From the NCBI RefSeq assembly GCF_965363235.1, contig NC_134840.1:60444793-60508792 (forward strand): a DNA stretch of 64,000 nt, written 5' to 3'. Each line of letters begins with the position of its first letter. Position 1 is the first letter of the stretch. The notes beneath the pieces were generated by a model. It saw only the letters and a list, made by a program, of their open reading frames with translations, was not told the DNA's origin and did no database searches. The position numbers were made by a program, and so were the translations under genes. Shown here piece after piece: positions 23,301-34,550 of this stretch. The DNA is from Mytilus galloprovincialis. Taxonomy: Eukaryota > Mollusca > Bivalvia > Mytilida > Mytilidae.

Positions 23301-24959
23301 AACCATCTATTTTTTTTTCTTTTATTTACTTCAAATTACAGATTCACAAGCCTATTGAGTTTTGCACACACATGTTTAAACTTAAAAAGTAATGCACCAA
23401 ATACATATTCAAACGGAACAATTGTCTTATCATCAAAGTTCTTTATTATTCCTTATTTTAAGCTCTTACTATTATATATTGATTGACATGATTGTATGTT
23501 ATAGGAAAGCCCCACTAGCAACATTTCATGACATGAAGCATCCTATACAGTACATGTACTTAGAGGAAACAAGAAAAAGACTTCTTACTGTAGGAAAAGA
23601 TAGAGTTGTCAAGGTAAGTTGTCATGGAAATGTTGTGATTGATTAATTGAAATGTTTTGGTGTTCCATGCCATTTATCTATTTTTAAAACAGTTATGCTC
23701 CTTGGAACTATAAATTATATAGAAAAGTGTATTGTAAGCAAACTCATTCCAAAATTCTTGTACCTTATATGGGGTTATTTTCGCAGGTGTAAAATTTTGT
23801 AATTTTCATTAAATAAGCTATGCGAAATATTTTGGCTGATTCAAAATTATAATCAATACCTTTAAATGTGCACTTTTGAATTGGCGGAATTTATTTTGGC
23901 GATTTGATTCTACAAGCAAAAATAAGCATCAATGTATACCCCATGAAAATAACCCGCTATACGATATTAAGAACTGATATCAAAGGTTTATATCAGCAAA
24001 GTTTGGAGTGAGTTAAAAATCAGCATTGATCAATTATTTGTTACAGGAATTATGGCACTTTGAAATGTAATTTATATTATACGTTGTATTTGCCATTGTC
24101 TTTGAAATGTCCAGACATACTAATTTTACAGGAGTTATTGGTCCTGAGAACTAGAATTATTACAGAAAATTATTGTTAGCGATCACACACCTACATTTCT
24201 TATAAGATATTTACCTTTAACAAAAATATTTAAAAATTGAAAAAATATTTTAAAATGTTTTTTGAAGATATTACTCTTGTAAAGATAAAATATGTAAAAT
24301 GCAATGGACATCGGAGCACTGTTCTTTTGTTGAAAATGGCTGAATTGGATACACTGTTAAAATTTTGCCTTGATCTTGCTGACTGATAATTTTCTTTCTT
24401 GGCGGAGTCCAATGATATGAAAATAATCGCTAGAAACTAAGGACGCACCTGCCCCTTGTCATGAAATTAACAACGTTGTCATAGGTAAAAGAGCAATAAA
24501 CAGATAATCATTGGTCATCCCAACTCAATTTCTTTTCTTGCTTTCGCTGTACCAGCTTAAGCAGGAAAGTCAATGTCTTTTAGATGATCCATGATAATCT
24601 ATAATTATTGCAAGTCTGAAATATTAGACTGAATTAGATATTTGCTTTATAGGAATTTCTTCACCAAGTTCTAAAAAAAACACCAAGGTAAATTTGATGC
24701 TGTGAGTGCTCTTTGTGGTTTTAAAATTCATGAGAATCACTTGACCCTTAATGATAACTAAATTTTTTGAAAGCCTATATAATAAAATGATGGGCTTATT
24801 GCACATCATAAAAGTTGAAGTGATAATTCTGAATGTTAAAAATTTGATAGTCAATCAGTTGATTAAAGGTGATGTTATGATAATATCACTAGCTGAATCA
24901 CAAATATTCAATAATGTTTCTTTTTACAGATATGGGATGTAAGTCAAGTCCTGCATTGA
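14336..24959 (+). CDS. WDFY2: WDFY2: WD repeat and FYVE domain-containing protein
   Basis: Twelve coding exons: 14336-14484, 15334-15401, 16122-16195, 16774-16828, 17356-17506, 18052-18164, 19033-19159, 19907-20012, 20207-20308, 22513-22643, 23505-23613, 24930-24959. All introns are GT/AG and all joins keep phase; the sum is 1215 nt, 404 residues (vertebrate WDFY2 about 400). The start MAAEIKPSQ and phrases such as [36 protein letters not shown] and [14 protein letters not shown] match the WDFY1/2 family, closer to WDFY2. WD repeats cover residues about 20-280 and 355-404. The FYVE finger (about 285-352) has W285, Cys291, the basic patch HHCRKCG (316-322) and RVC (346-348), which bind PI3P on early endosomes. 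Family members scaffold Akt and kinases on endosomes. Introns hold several MITEs. Confidence 0.95.
14485..17355. repeat. WDFY2 introns 1-4: SINE-like fragments
   Basis: Intron 1 has a short SINE-like fragment (15170-15245, 'ggtatgattgccaatgtgac'). Intron 2 has a longer diverged copy (about 15640-15945) recognisable by 'ccttcaacaatgagca', 'caacaaacaataaccactga' and 'cagaatgtagcagggtt'. At 14888-14935 is a fragment like the end of an inverted 'gcggatttagg' element. Introns 3 and 4 show nothing else. Confidence 0.5.
18383..18539. mobile_element. Inverted-repeat MITE in WDFY2 intron 6
   Basis: The left arm 'ttgatgcaagctaaacttta' pairs with the right arm 'taaagtatagcttgcatcaa'. The pairing runs inward through 'gttttaacatgggtaggcat' to a short centre 'cgaggcatagtgaag'. 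Arms are about 66 bp, non-coding. Confidence 0.8.
18540..19906. other. WDFY2 introns 6-7
   Basis: Nothing recognised up to exon 7. In intron 7, 19205-19325 is a SINE-like fragment ('gagatgtggtatgattg', 'tatggccttcaataatgagc') and about 19600-19735 has the related 'caaagagacaacatcaac' segment. Confidence 0.45.
20345..20517. mobile_element. MITE ending in 'aataacccgctata', WDFY2 intron 9
   Basis: The left end 'gttattttcgagggtgtaaaattt' and right end 'aaatttgcaccccgcaaaaaataacccgctatac' are inverted relatives. A second copy with the same order of internal sequences ('aatattttggc.gattcaaaa') lies at 23768-23968 in intron 11. Confidence 0.7.
20840..21910. other. CpG-rich insert of unknown type in WDFY2 intron 9
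   Basis: 20870-21040 is clearly richer in CG than its surroundings ('catatcgaccgaaaatggcg', 'cgcccacgtggcgcacgat', 'gatcgtgttccgtgccgcc'). 'gccctgggcc(t/c)atag' occurs at about 20885 and 21877 in the same orientation, which may mark the edges of one inserted unit of about 1 kb. A short open frame covers the CG-rich part, but no domain is recognised. Confidence 0.4.
21911..22512. other. WDFY2 intron 9, 3' part
   Basis: AT-rich. 22080-22300 has a short stretch resembling the 'accccaatgttatgata' part of the GGGGCAT repeat. Nothing else is seen. Confidence 0.4.
23768..23968. mobile_element. MITE ending in 'aataacccgctata', WDFY2 intron 11
   Basis: Starts 'ggggttattttcgcaggtgt' and ends 'catgaaaataacccgctatac', inverted ends of about 25 bp. 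It is the same family as 20345-20517 and is non-coding. Confidence 0.7.
23969..24929. other. WDFY2 intron 11, remainder
   Basis: AT-rich intron DNA with no recognised element between the MITE and the last exon. Confidence 0.4.
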
Positions 24960-25078
24960 AGATTGCTGTATTAGAATGTAGAAACAAACACAGAACAAAA
25001 ACCTTATTTTGATGTAATCATGTGACCATGACTTGTTGTCATGTGACTTAAACCAATACTGTAGACATATAAAAGATA

Positions 25079-25084
25079 AATAAA
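25079..25084 (+). promoter_or_regulatory. Candidate WDFY2 poly(A) signal
   Basis: AATAAA 120 bp after the WDFY2 stop codon is the first canonical signal. A much longer 3' UTR ending near 28255 (gggcaataaaaag) is also possible. Confidence 0.4.
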
Positions 25085-28000
25085 CCCTCCATATAATAAT
25101 GCTGAGGGACAATCATTTTATTTTGCTGGAAATCCTCATTATAACTTGCTCACTTATGAAACAACCAGACAACTGCTGAGAGTTAAGAGTTGACAGCGGA
25201 AACTGTTTATTTGTTAACTTTTTTTCTTGCAAATATATGATTTATGGCATTCAGTGTAAAAGATCTTGCTTCTACCATTTGCTAATATAAGTCAGATCAA
25301 CATCTGAAGTCCATATAAATATGTAATCTTTGTGCTACTTCAGATTTTGAAAGGTGGTGACATTTTAAGGGAATACGAAAAATGCAACCGGATGAAAACA
25401 TAAATTGGATCTTTTAATTTTTAATATTTAATTTCATTTAAAGTGCTATCACAGTAGATAAAACTTGCATTTTTCGCAGTTGTTAGTTATCACTATTAAA
25501 TGCCAATATTAATTTGTGAATCAATAGTAGCAATCCAAATAATGAAGAAATTTTTTTTTGTTATATATCATTTTGCTCAATTTGACATTGACCCTCTTTG
25601 TGTGCTTCGAAACTTTTATTTCTTTGCATAATTAGGGAGTAGACCAAAGTGGTGGGACCAATTTATTTGTTTATTAGCTTCATCAAAATTAGTTAGAGGC
25701 GAGTTAAAGAGTAGAAATAACAATGTACGAATGATTTATAATTTTAAAAAATATGGACAATGGCTATTGAATAATGAATAAGAGACCCTCTCAATCCGAT
25801 TCGCTCAAAGTTCAAAGGGAAATAAGGCTTTTTTCTATAGGATATATATAGCATGTTGCTGAAAGTTATATTCAAAAGGTCTATCTCTAGTAATAGTGAA
25901 ACATGTTAAAAATCCAGGAATTAATCTAGTCATGTTGTATAAAATCATTTCAGAATCTAAAGCATTCTGGGTAATATTTTTAAAGGCATACACTGAAAAA
26001 TTGTAATTGGCTTACAATTTCAGAAAAAAAGGATTTATTTGGCAACTATTGTAGCATTTGTTTTAATCTTTTATTTGTTGGAACAGTGAAATTACCCATA
26101 GCGCTTTATAGTTTGAAAAAGGTGATTTTTATTAATAGCGTAGATTCATCATTATGGAGTAGATAGTTATCATTTCAAAGCTTTCTTTTACTCATTAAGG
26201 AGACTGTGGTAGTTAATTGTGTTAGTGAATGTAGTTATTATTTAAGCATTATTTTGTTTGATTTTAGAATCTAGGAAGAATTTTTTGCTTTGTATTTTTT
26301 TACATGCTTTTTTTGGTGCAGTATAGTTTCAATATTATTTTTAAGAAAGAAAAGTTATGAGATTATGAATTTCAATACTATTGCTAGCGTACTGTGTAAG
26401 ACTGTAAATAGATACAAATGTTGGACAATATTAGATAGAAGTGTAATGTGTGCCATTGTTGAGATGAGATTTAAGTATGAAAGCAAATGTAAACAAATTT
26501 GATTGAAATGTTTACCTTATAATGTATTTTCTGCAAATGTTTTGGAAAATGATTTTGATATGGCTTCAAAATATTTGTTGTTAAAGATTTTCCTTAGGTT
26601 ATAAAGTTTTATGAAAATGTTTTTTTTATAAACTAACATTTGTTTTATTTTGTCTATATAAAACTTTTCCTGGATACAGTTTAATGAAGTATGATATTTG
26701 ATTAATTATGACACAAATATAATAAGGTACTTTGTTTTCAAATGAAAAATCTCTGCAGTATGTTGTTTTAAGTTTAAGAAAAAAAACTTTCATGAACAAA
26801 CTACAAATTTTCTGTACAATACTAAAAATTTATGAATTTTTACTCTTTAGTCATTGCTACTTGCATACAATTAATACAATCAAAGTGATTAATATAATTT
26901 TAGCAAAACCTATCATGTTGCAATAATAAAAAGTCGATATAGTTTCTGTATTTATAGTATTTAATGTGAAAAATCCCAAATCTGAATGAAAGATCGGTTA
27001 TGAAGGTTTTACTGTAAATTACATATTGTAAAGTTTTGTAACGTTTGCTTCGCTGCCTTTTGTCTATTTATCTGTGATATGTGTATTATTCTGTGTAAAA
27101 ACTATGTAATATAAATGTTTTTCAAGTTTCTGAATAACTATTGTACTAAAACCACAGTATTTAATCATTCTATAATTCATAAAACTAATATTAAATTGCT
27201 GATTAATATTGTGAGGAATTCATTCATTATTTGTTGTTTCAGTAAATATATATATTCTGTCACCCTTGTCATACGTGGGAGGCTTATTTTTGTCCATTCT
27301 GTCCCTCCTTCACAAAAGTTTTATAGTGTAAATTCTTCTATTAAAATAGGAATTGAATGAAACATAGCAGAGTTCTTTGTCCTGTATACAGCTGTGGGCC
27401 TCATGTTAAATGGTTATGTTTTTGTCCTGTCTGAATGTCCCTAACAAATTTTTAAAAGTCAGCCAAGTTTGGCCATAATTTGATCACAAGTATTATAATG
27501 TGAATTAACTACAGCCACAAAAGTAGCTATACAGCCTATGTCAATATGTCTTAAAATACTTACAGATATAGCATTGATTTATTCCATTAAACTTTGAAAT
27601 AGAAATGATGAACTCATGTCAAACTTTAAATGAAGTTGCAGAAACGCATTATGTATAGGATGAAATTCAGTGAATGCTCTTGAGGTGTTGTTTGTAGACA
27701 ATTTTTTGCTAATTAATATTTTTAATAGATAATATCCAATATGATATATTCACAATAGAATATGGATTTTTCTCATTAAAAATGCCACATTGTATTATAA
27801 ATCAGATGCATTTTTGTAAACATAAAATTCTTTCTTTTACATGTTTTTTCCAGCAGATTATTTTTCCCAATTTTATGTTAAACTAGTACATGTATAAGAA
27901 TTTTGGTAATCTTTTTAAATATGAAGAATTTGTAACGCATGAGATCAATATATACTGTTAACCACTTAATTTTTGTGAGATTCATTTACACAACTCTACT

Positions 28001-28320
28001 GAGTAGAAAAAATATTGCAAATATAAATCGTTGGAAACATGACATTCTATAGATCATCTTTTATATGAATACATAAACAATGTTAGAAAAATTGGAAAGA
28101 AAAACTCTTGGCAAGAAAGGGCTTGCTATGAAAAAATATCTTTGAGAATAAGTTGGTTTACAGTATAGATTCTACTAAAATGAAATATGAAGTCTACATA
28201 ATTGTTTGTATTGTTTTATTGTTGATTGATGTAATGTCCATAGGGCAATAAAAAGATTCACCTGAAAATAACTATGTTGTTCATTTGATTCATGAGTGAG
28301 GACTGTACAGTGATAGGTTT
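25085..28320. other. 3' UTR or intergenic, AT-rich
   Basis: No splice-bounded exon or repeat family is recognised until about 28205-28280. There 'ttttattgttgattgatgt(a)atg' and 'tagggcaataa' occur, shared with the region after the TRIM-like gene (38885-38950). Confidence 0.45.
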
Positions 28321-28329
28321 TTTATGCTG

Positions 28330-29290
28330 CCGCCCTAACCTTAGTATATGTTATGAAACGTATACATAATGCTTATTACCAAAAATCTCAGATCAAGTAC
28401 AAATTTGAGTAGTGTCACTTTTACAGTTCTTGAGTTATGTCCCTTTTTAATATTATATGCAAGAGGAGGCATCATCTGTGTCCATGCATTCCCCATTTAT
28501 TTTTCCATACAATAAATATAGTTAACCTATTGCTTATAGTTTAAGAAAAACAGACCAAAACACATAAACTTAACACTGAGCAATGAACCTTGAAATGAGG
28601 TCAAGGTCAAATAAAATCTGTGAGACTAACATGTACATCATAAAATATTTGCATTAGAAAAAAGACCAAAATTCAAAACTTAACTTTTACCACTGAACCA
28701 TGAAAATGATGTTACGATCAGAAGGCACCTGCCAGCTAGACCTGCACACCTTGCAATCATTCCATACACGAAATATAGTAGACCTATTGCATACAGTATA
28801 AAAAAAAATGACCAAAACACAAAACCATGAAAATGAGGTCAAGGTCGGATGACACCTACCAGTTGGACACGTACACCTTACTAGACTTATTGGTTATAGT
28901 ATCTGAGACATAAACTTGACCAAAAACACTTAACCTTGTTCACTGATCCATGAAAGATCATGAAATGGTGTCAAGGTCAAGTGAAAATTGTTTAACAGCC
29001 ATGAGTACCTTGAAACTGCCAAGGTATGCACATACCAAATCTAGTTATCTTATTACTCATAATAAGAAAGAAATTAACAGTACAAAAAATCTTAACTTTT
29101 TTATTCAAGTAGTCACTGAACCATGAAAATGAGGTCAAGGACAATGGACATGTGACAGACTGAAACTTCATGACATTAGGCATCTTTAAACAAAATATGA
29201 AGCATCCAGGTCTTTCACCTTCTAAAAATTAGCTAATGCTGCCGTTGCTGCTGCTGGATCACTATCCCTATGTCTTGTTTTCTGGGACAA
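28330..29290 (+). repeat. 'Gaaccatgaaaatgaggtcaagg' tandem-type dispersed repeat
   Basis: The phrase 'ccatgaaaatgaggtcaagg' or close variants recurs at irregular spacing, with intervening 'atatagt(a/t)gacc(c/t)att' and 'gaccaaaacacaaaa'. The end 'atgaagcatccaggtct...ggatcactatccctatgtc...gttgcagg' matches the right end of the copy at 41591-42677. Several internal deletions make the period irregular here. Confidence 0.7.
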
Positions 29291-29394
29291 AAGTTGCAGG
29301 ATCGACAAAAAACAGTACCAATCATTTACTTTTAAATTTATGCCCTATTAAAATATTGATTATATGGAAAACTGCAATGTTATCTTTCTCGTGT

Positions 29395-29720
29395 GTTTAA
29401 TTCTTGCCAGAATTTTTGTAAAGCCTGCAACTTTTGTTGCAGAAAGCTGGACATGGACAGTGATACAGTGGCGGCATTAGCTTACTTTTTAACAGCTTTA
29501 TATTTTGAAGGTGGAAGACCTGGATGCTTCACACTTTGTAAAAAAAAAGTTAAGTTGTTTAGTTTTGGTCTTTTTTCTAATACTATATGCAAAAGCCTAA
29601 GGTCAAATTTATTTGGTGTATGGAAATATTTATTGATGTACATGTCAGTCATACATGTTTTATTTGACCCTGACCTCATTTTCAAGGTTCATTGCTCGGT
29701 GTTAATAGTGCAGTGACTGA
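29395..29720 (-). repeat. Second copy of the same repeat, inverted
   Basis: 'gaaggtggaagacctggatgc' and 'gaccctgacctcattttcaa' are reverse complements of landmarks in 28330-29290. The two copies stand tail to tail about 100 bp apart, forming an imperfect large inverted repeat. The open frame across it is not a gene. Confidence 0.7.
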
Positions 29721-29730
29721 GGGCGATTTT

Positions 29731-30206
29731 TATGCCCCACCTACGATAGTAGAGGGGCATTATGTTTTCTGGTCTGTGCGTCCGTTCGTCCGTCTGTTCG
29801 TTCGTCCGTTCGTCCGTTCGTCCGTCTGTCCCGCTTCAGGTTAAAGTTTTTGGTCGAGGTAGTTTTTGATGAAGTTGAAGTCCAATCAATTTGAAACTTA
29901 GTACACATGTTCCCCATGATATTATCTTTCTAATTTTACTGCCAAATTATAGTTTTGACCCCAATTTCATGGTCCACTAAATATAGAAAATGATAGTGCG
30001 AAGTTCAGGTTAAAGTTTTTGGTCGAGGTAGTTTTTGATGAAGTTAAAGTTACATCAACTTGAAACTTAGTACACATGTTCCCTATGATATGATCTTTCT
30101 AATTTTAATGCCAAATTAGAGATTTTACCCCAATTTCACGGTCCACTGAACATAGAAAATGATAGTGCGAGTGGGGCATTTGTGTACTGAGGACACATTC
30201 TTGTTT
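29731..30206 (+). repeat. ATGCCCC...GGGGCAT repeat with an internal duplication
   Basis: It has the same landmarks as 6970-7255. The part 'aggttaaagtttttggtcgaggtagttt' through 'catagaaaatgatagtgcga' occurs twice in tandem (from about 29838 and about 30006), so this copy is about 1.6 units long. Confidence 0.75.
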
Positions 30207-30690
30207 ATTTTGTTTTTCAAATGGAGGATTTTTTATATTGAGATATTGCATTAACTGTTTTATTTTATCTTCGTATAAATCTGGGAGATTCATCAGGTAA
30301 GACAAATGTTATCCTTTGTTTATGTTGCTTCAATGCTTGTTTACCATACTATATATCTTGTTCTTGATCCATTGCAATTCATGTTATTGAAATTAGTTTT
30401 TTGGCTTAATTATTCAGAAGCCAAGCCAATTCATTTGTAAAGAGATAAAATTTTAAACTCTACCATTTGCAACACAAATCCAGGAGTTTTTAATTTACTG
30501 TTGTATAACAACAAACTATCCAAAACTCAGTGTAAATGTAACGCATGAAACTGATTACTCTTATTATACTTTACTATAATTACCACTAATCAAATAAAGA
30601 GATATAACAGCATATTTTCAATCCATCCTAAAAAATAATCCTTTTTGTCCTGTGACAAATTATACATAGGGGAAATAACTCTTTTTTTAG
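30207..30690. other. Intergenic, nothing recognised
   Basis: AT-rich sequence with no exon, RNA gene or repeat that I recognise. Confidence 0.4.
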
Positions 30691-31056
30691 CTCACCTGAC
30701 CTGAAAAGTCAAGTGAGCTTTTTTCATCACTTGGCGTCCGTCGTCCTTCATCCGTAAACTTTTACAAAAATCTTCTCCTCTGAAACTACTGGGCCAAATT
30801 TAACCAAACTTGGCCACAGTCATCCTTGAGGTATCTAGTTTAAAAAATGTGTCCCATGACCTGGCCATCAAACCAAGATGGCCGCCATGGCTATAAATAG
30901 AACACAGGGGTAAAATGTATATTTTGGCTTATATCTTTAAAACCAAAACATTTAGAGCAAATCTGACATGGGGGGTAAAATTGTTTATCAGGTCAAGATC
31001 TATCTGCTCTGAAATTTTCAGACGAATCGGACAACCTGTTGTTGGGTTGCTGCCCC

Positions 31057-33020
31057 ATAGTTTTTATACGACCGCAAAAAATTTTAATTTTTCGTCGTAT
31101 ATTGCTATCACGTTGGCGTCGTCGTCGTCGTCGTCGTCGTCCAAATACTTTTAGTTTTCGCACTCAACTTTAGTAAAAGTGAATAGAAATCTATGAAATT
31201 TTAACACAAGGTTTATAACCACAAAAGGAAGGTTGGGATTGATTTTGGGAGTTTTGGTCCCAAAATTTTAGGAATTAGGGGCCAAAAAGGGCCCAAATAA
31301 GCATTTTCTTGGTTTTCGCACTATAACTTTAGTTTAAGTAAATAGAAATCTATGAAATTTTGACACAAGGTTTATGACCACAAAAGGAAGGTTGGGATTG
31401 ATTTTGGGAGTTTTAGTTCAAACAGTTTAGGAATTAGGGGCCAAAAAAGGGGCCCAAATAAGCATTATTCTTGGTTTTCGCACAATAACTTTAGTATAAG
31501 TGAATAGAAATCAATGAAATTTAAACACAAGGTTTATGACCACAAAAGGAAGGTTGGGATTGATTTTGGGAGTTAAGGTCTGAACAGTTTAGGAATTAGG
31601 GGCCAAAAAGGGGCCCAAGTAAGCATTATTCTTGGTTTTTGCACCATAACTTTAGTATAAGTAAATAGAAATCTTTGAAATTTAAACACAAGGTTTATGA
31701 CCATAAAAAGAAGGTTGGGTTTGATTTTGGGAGTTTTGGTCCCAACAGGTTTTTAGGAATAAAGGGCCCAAAGGGTCCAAAATTGAACTTTGTTTGATTT
31801 CATCAAAAATTGAGTAATTGGGGTTCTTTGATATGCCGGATCTAACTGTGTATGTAGATTCTTAATTTTTGGTCCCGTTTTCCAATTGGTCTACATTAAG
31901 GTCCAAAGGGTCCAAAATTAAACTTAGTTTGATTTTAACAAAAATTGAATCCTTGGGATTCTTTGATATGCTGAATCTAAAAATGTACTTAGATTTTTGA
32001 TTATTGGCCCAGTTTTCAAGTTGGTCCCATTGGGTCCAAAATTAAACTTTGTTTGATTTCATCAAAAATTGAATAATTGGGCTTCTTTGATATGCCAAAT
32101 CTAACTGTGTATGTAGATTCTTAATTTTTAGTCCCGTTTTCAAATTGGTCTACATTAAATACCAAAGGGTCCAAAATTAAACTAAGTTTGATTTTAATAA
32201 AAATTGAATTCTTTGGCTTTTTTGATATGCTGAATTTAATCATGTACTTAGATTTTTGATTATGGGCCCAGTTTTCAAGTTGGTTCAAATCAGGATCGGA
32301 AATTATTATATTAAGTATTGTGCAATAGCAAGAAATTTTCAATTGCACAGTATTCAGCAATAGCAAGAAATCTTCAATTGCACAGTATTGTGCAATAGCA
32401 AGAAATTTTCAATTGCACAGTATTACGAAATAGCAAGAAATCTTCAATTGCACAGTATTGTGCAATAGCAAATATTTTCAATTGCACAGTATTGCGCAAT
32501 AGCAAGAAATATCTAATTGCACAATATTGTGCAATAGCAAGAAATTTTCAATTGATTGGAGTTATCTTTCTTTGTCCAGAATAGTAGTTGAATCAACTTA
32601 AATCATTGTTTTATACAATACACAATGTATATTCACTTTTACTACCAACTGATAAATTAAAACAATCTTTACTATTCAGTGATAACAAAGGGAAAGGGGG
32701 ATGTGAGAAAAAAAATGGGGGGGGGGGGTTAAACTTTTCTCATTTCAGATTTCATAAATAAAAAGAAAATTTCTTTAAACATTTTTTTGAGAGGATTGAT
32801 ATTCAACAGCATAGTGAATTGCTCAAAGGAAAAAAAAAGTATTTTAAGTTCATTAGACCACATTCATTCTGTGTCAGAAACCTATGCTGTGTCAACTATT
32901 TAATCACAATCCAAATTTAGAGCTGAATCCAGCTTGAATGTTGTGTCCATACTTGCCCCAACCGTTCAGGGTTCAACCTCTGCGGTCGTATAAAGCTACG
33001 ACCTGCGGAGCATCTGGTTG
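31057..33020 (+). mobile_element. 2-kb TACGACCGCA...TGCGGTCGTA element with three tandem-repeat blocks
   Basis: The ends 'tatacgaccgcaaaaaa' and 'tgcggtcgtataaagc' are inverted. Inside, in order, are a (GTC)n run (31112-31141), about four units of 161 bp ('ggttttcgcac.ataacttta' at 31312, 31472 and 31634), two cycles of a dimer of about 260 bp ('tttgatttcatcaaaaattg' against 'tttgattttaacaaaaattg'), seven 35-bp units (32314-32559), and a G-run. There is no coding capacity. Diverged relatives occupy 1-1890 and, in pieces, about 35990-36690. Confidence 0.75.
32314..32559. repeat. 35-bp minisatellite with palindromic core, seven units
   Basis: The unit 'agtattgtgcaatagcaag' continuing 'aaattttcaattgcac' repeats at 35-bp spacing. 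Each junction forms attgcaca-gta-ttgtgcaat, a near-palindrome. Confidence 0.8.
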
Positions 33021-33517
33021 GTTATTATCTTGAATACTATTATAAATAGAGATAAACTGTAAACAGCAATAATGTTCAGCAAAATAAGACCTACAAATAA
33101 GTCAACATGACCAAAATTGTCAGTCAACCCCTTAAGGAGTTATTGCCCTTTATAGTCAATTTTAACAACTTTTTCATCATTTTTTGTAACTTGTACAAAC
33201 ATCTACTTCTCTGAAACTACTAGGCCAAATTTAAACTAACTTGGCCACAATCATAATTGTGGTATATAGTTTAAAAAATGTTTCCGATGACCCCACCTAC
33301 CAAACAAAATGGCCGACATGGCTAAAATTAGAACATAGTGGTAAAATGCAGTTTTTGCTTTATATCTTTGAAACTAAGACATTTAGGGCAAATCTTTCAA
33401 AATTTAAATGTCCATCAGAATAAGATCTATCCCCTCACAAATTTTCAGATTAATCCTACAACCCATTGTTGGGTTGCTGCCCTAACATTGGTAATTTTAA
33501 GGAAATTTTGCAGTTTT

Positions 33518-33815
33518 TATGGCCCACCTACTATAGTAGAGGGGCATTATGTTTTCTGGTCTGTGCCTCCGTTCGTCCGTGCGTCCGTTCGTCCGTGCGT
33601 CCGTCTGTCCCGCTCCAGGTTAAAGTTTTTGGTCAAGGTAGTTTTTGATGAAGTTGAAGTCTAATCGACTTCAAACTTTGTACACATGTTCCCTATGATA
33701 TGATCTTTCTAATTTTAATGCCAAATTAGAGTTTTTACCCCAATTTCACGGTCCACTGAACATGGAAAATGATAGTGCGAGTGGGGCATTCGTGTACTGA
33801 GGACACATTCTTGTT
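33518..33815 (+). repeat. ATGCCCC...GGGGCAT dispersed repeat
   Basis: 'atggcccacctactatagta' ... 'gttcgtccgtgcgtccgtc' ... 'gagtggggcattcgtgtact' ... 'acattcttgttt'. It interrupts the AGCTCACCTG repeat at 'ttgcagttttt'. Confidence 0.75.
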
Positions 33816-34389
33816 TTTAATTTAATCACCCCACTGAACACACATTTATATAATATATCATTGGAAAGAGGAAACCTTGCACTATAACAATATGCCTGTC
33901 ATGGTCACATTTTTTAAAAGTTGAGGTCAAAGGTCTCAATCTGTTAAAATTTGGGAGGGTTTCAATTTTGACATATTTTTCTATCTCTAAAGTCTACCTT
34001 AATACTAACGATACTGTTTTGACTTTAGTAATATTGGTTATTAAACATAAACCTTAATCATTAAGATTTTTTTTTATCAAAAAAAATCCTAAAACAACAT
34101 TTTATAAACAAAACTTCAAAAATAAAGTTTTCAACCTATCAAATGTTTCGAGCACCTTAACCTTACAAAAAAATAATAATTTCAGGTAAAAATCGAGTGT
34201 CTTGCAGGACAATACTTTAAAATTATTTTTTAAACTATGATATTGGGTGAGGTATCAAAGAAAAGCAATAGAACACTACAGTCAAATATGACCTCAAATT
34301 GAATTTGCAAATACTTCTGGGTTTTTTTCTCAATTATTACTGCTACAATAGTATTATCTGTTGTTGTGTATTTTACTCTGGTTAATTAA
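33816..34389. other. Intergenic, nothing recognised
   Basis: AT-rich, with no exon or repeat landmark that I recognise. Confidence 0.4.
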
Positions 34390-34550
34390 GAAATAATTCA
34401 TGGGGGTTTGAATATATTGTGATTTTACCACGGGTTGGCCCTTTATGACAAATATTTTACCCTGAGCGATAGCGAGGGGTAAAATATCGGCATAAAGGAA
34501 CAACCTGTGGTAAAATCTAGATATATTCAAGCCCCCCTATGAATTATTTC
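34390..34550. mobile_element. Inverted-repeat MITE with 'gagcgatagcgagg' centre
   Basis: The left end 'gaaataattcatgggggttt' pairs with the right end 'ccccctatgaattatttc'. The stem continues through 'gattttaccacgggttg' / 'caacctgtggtaaaatc' and 'aaatattttacccc'-like arms to a G/C centre. Arms are about 70 bp. Confidence 0.8.

Larger units (their letters stand above)
30691..33517 (+). repeat. AGCTCACCTG repeat interrupted by the 2-kb TACGACCGCA element
   Basis: The left part 30691-31056 begins 'agctcacctgacctgaaaag' and runs to 'gggttgctgcccc'. The right part 33021-33517 continues with the expected 'ggttattatcttgaatacta', 'aactgtaaacagcaataatg'. The sequence between is a complete foreign element. 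At its right end the repeat is cut again by an ATGCCCC-type copy at 33518, so insertions happened at least twice. Confidence 0.7.

Noticed and set aside
29393-29716. 107-codon frame with several cysteines at its start
   Set aside because: It is an inverted copy of a known repeat in this window; no finger motif.
32314-32559. CRISPR-like regular repeat
   Set aside because: The units adjoin without unique spacers, and the genome is eukaryotic; it is a minisatellite.
33338-33664. 108-codon frame rich in Val-Arg-Pro-Ser
   Set aside because: It is the translated 'gttcgtccgt' short-repeat tract of a dispersed element.
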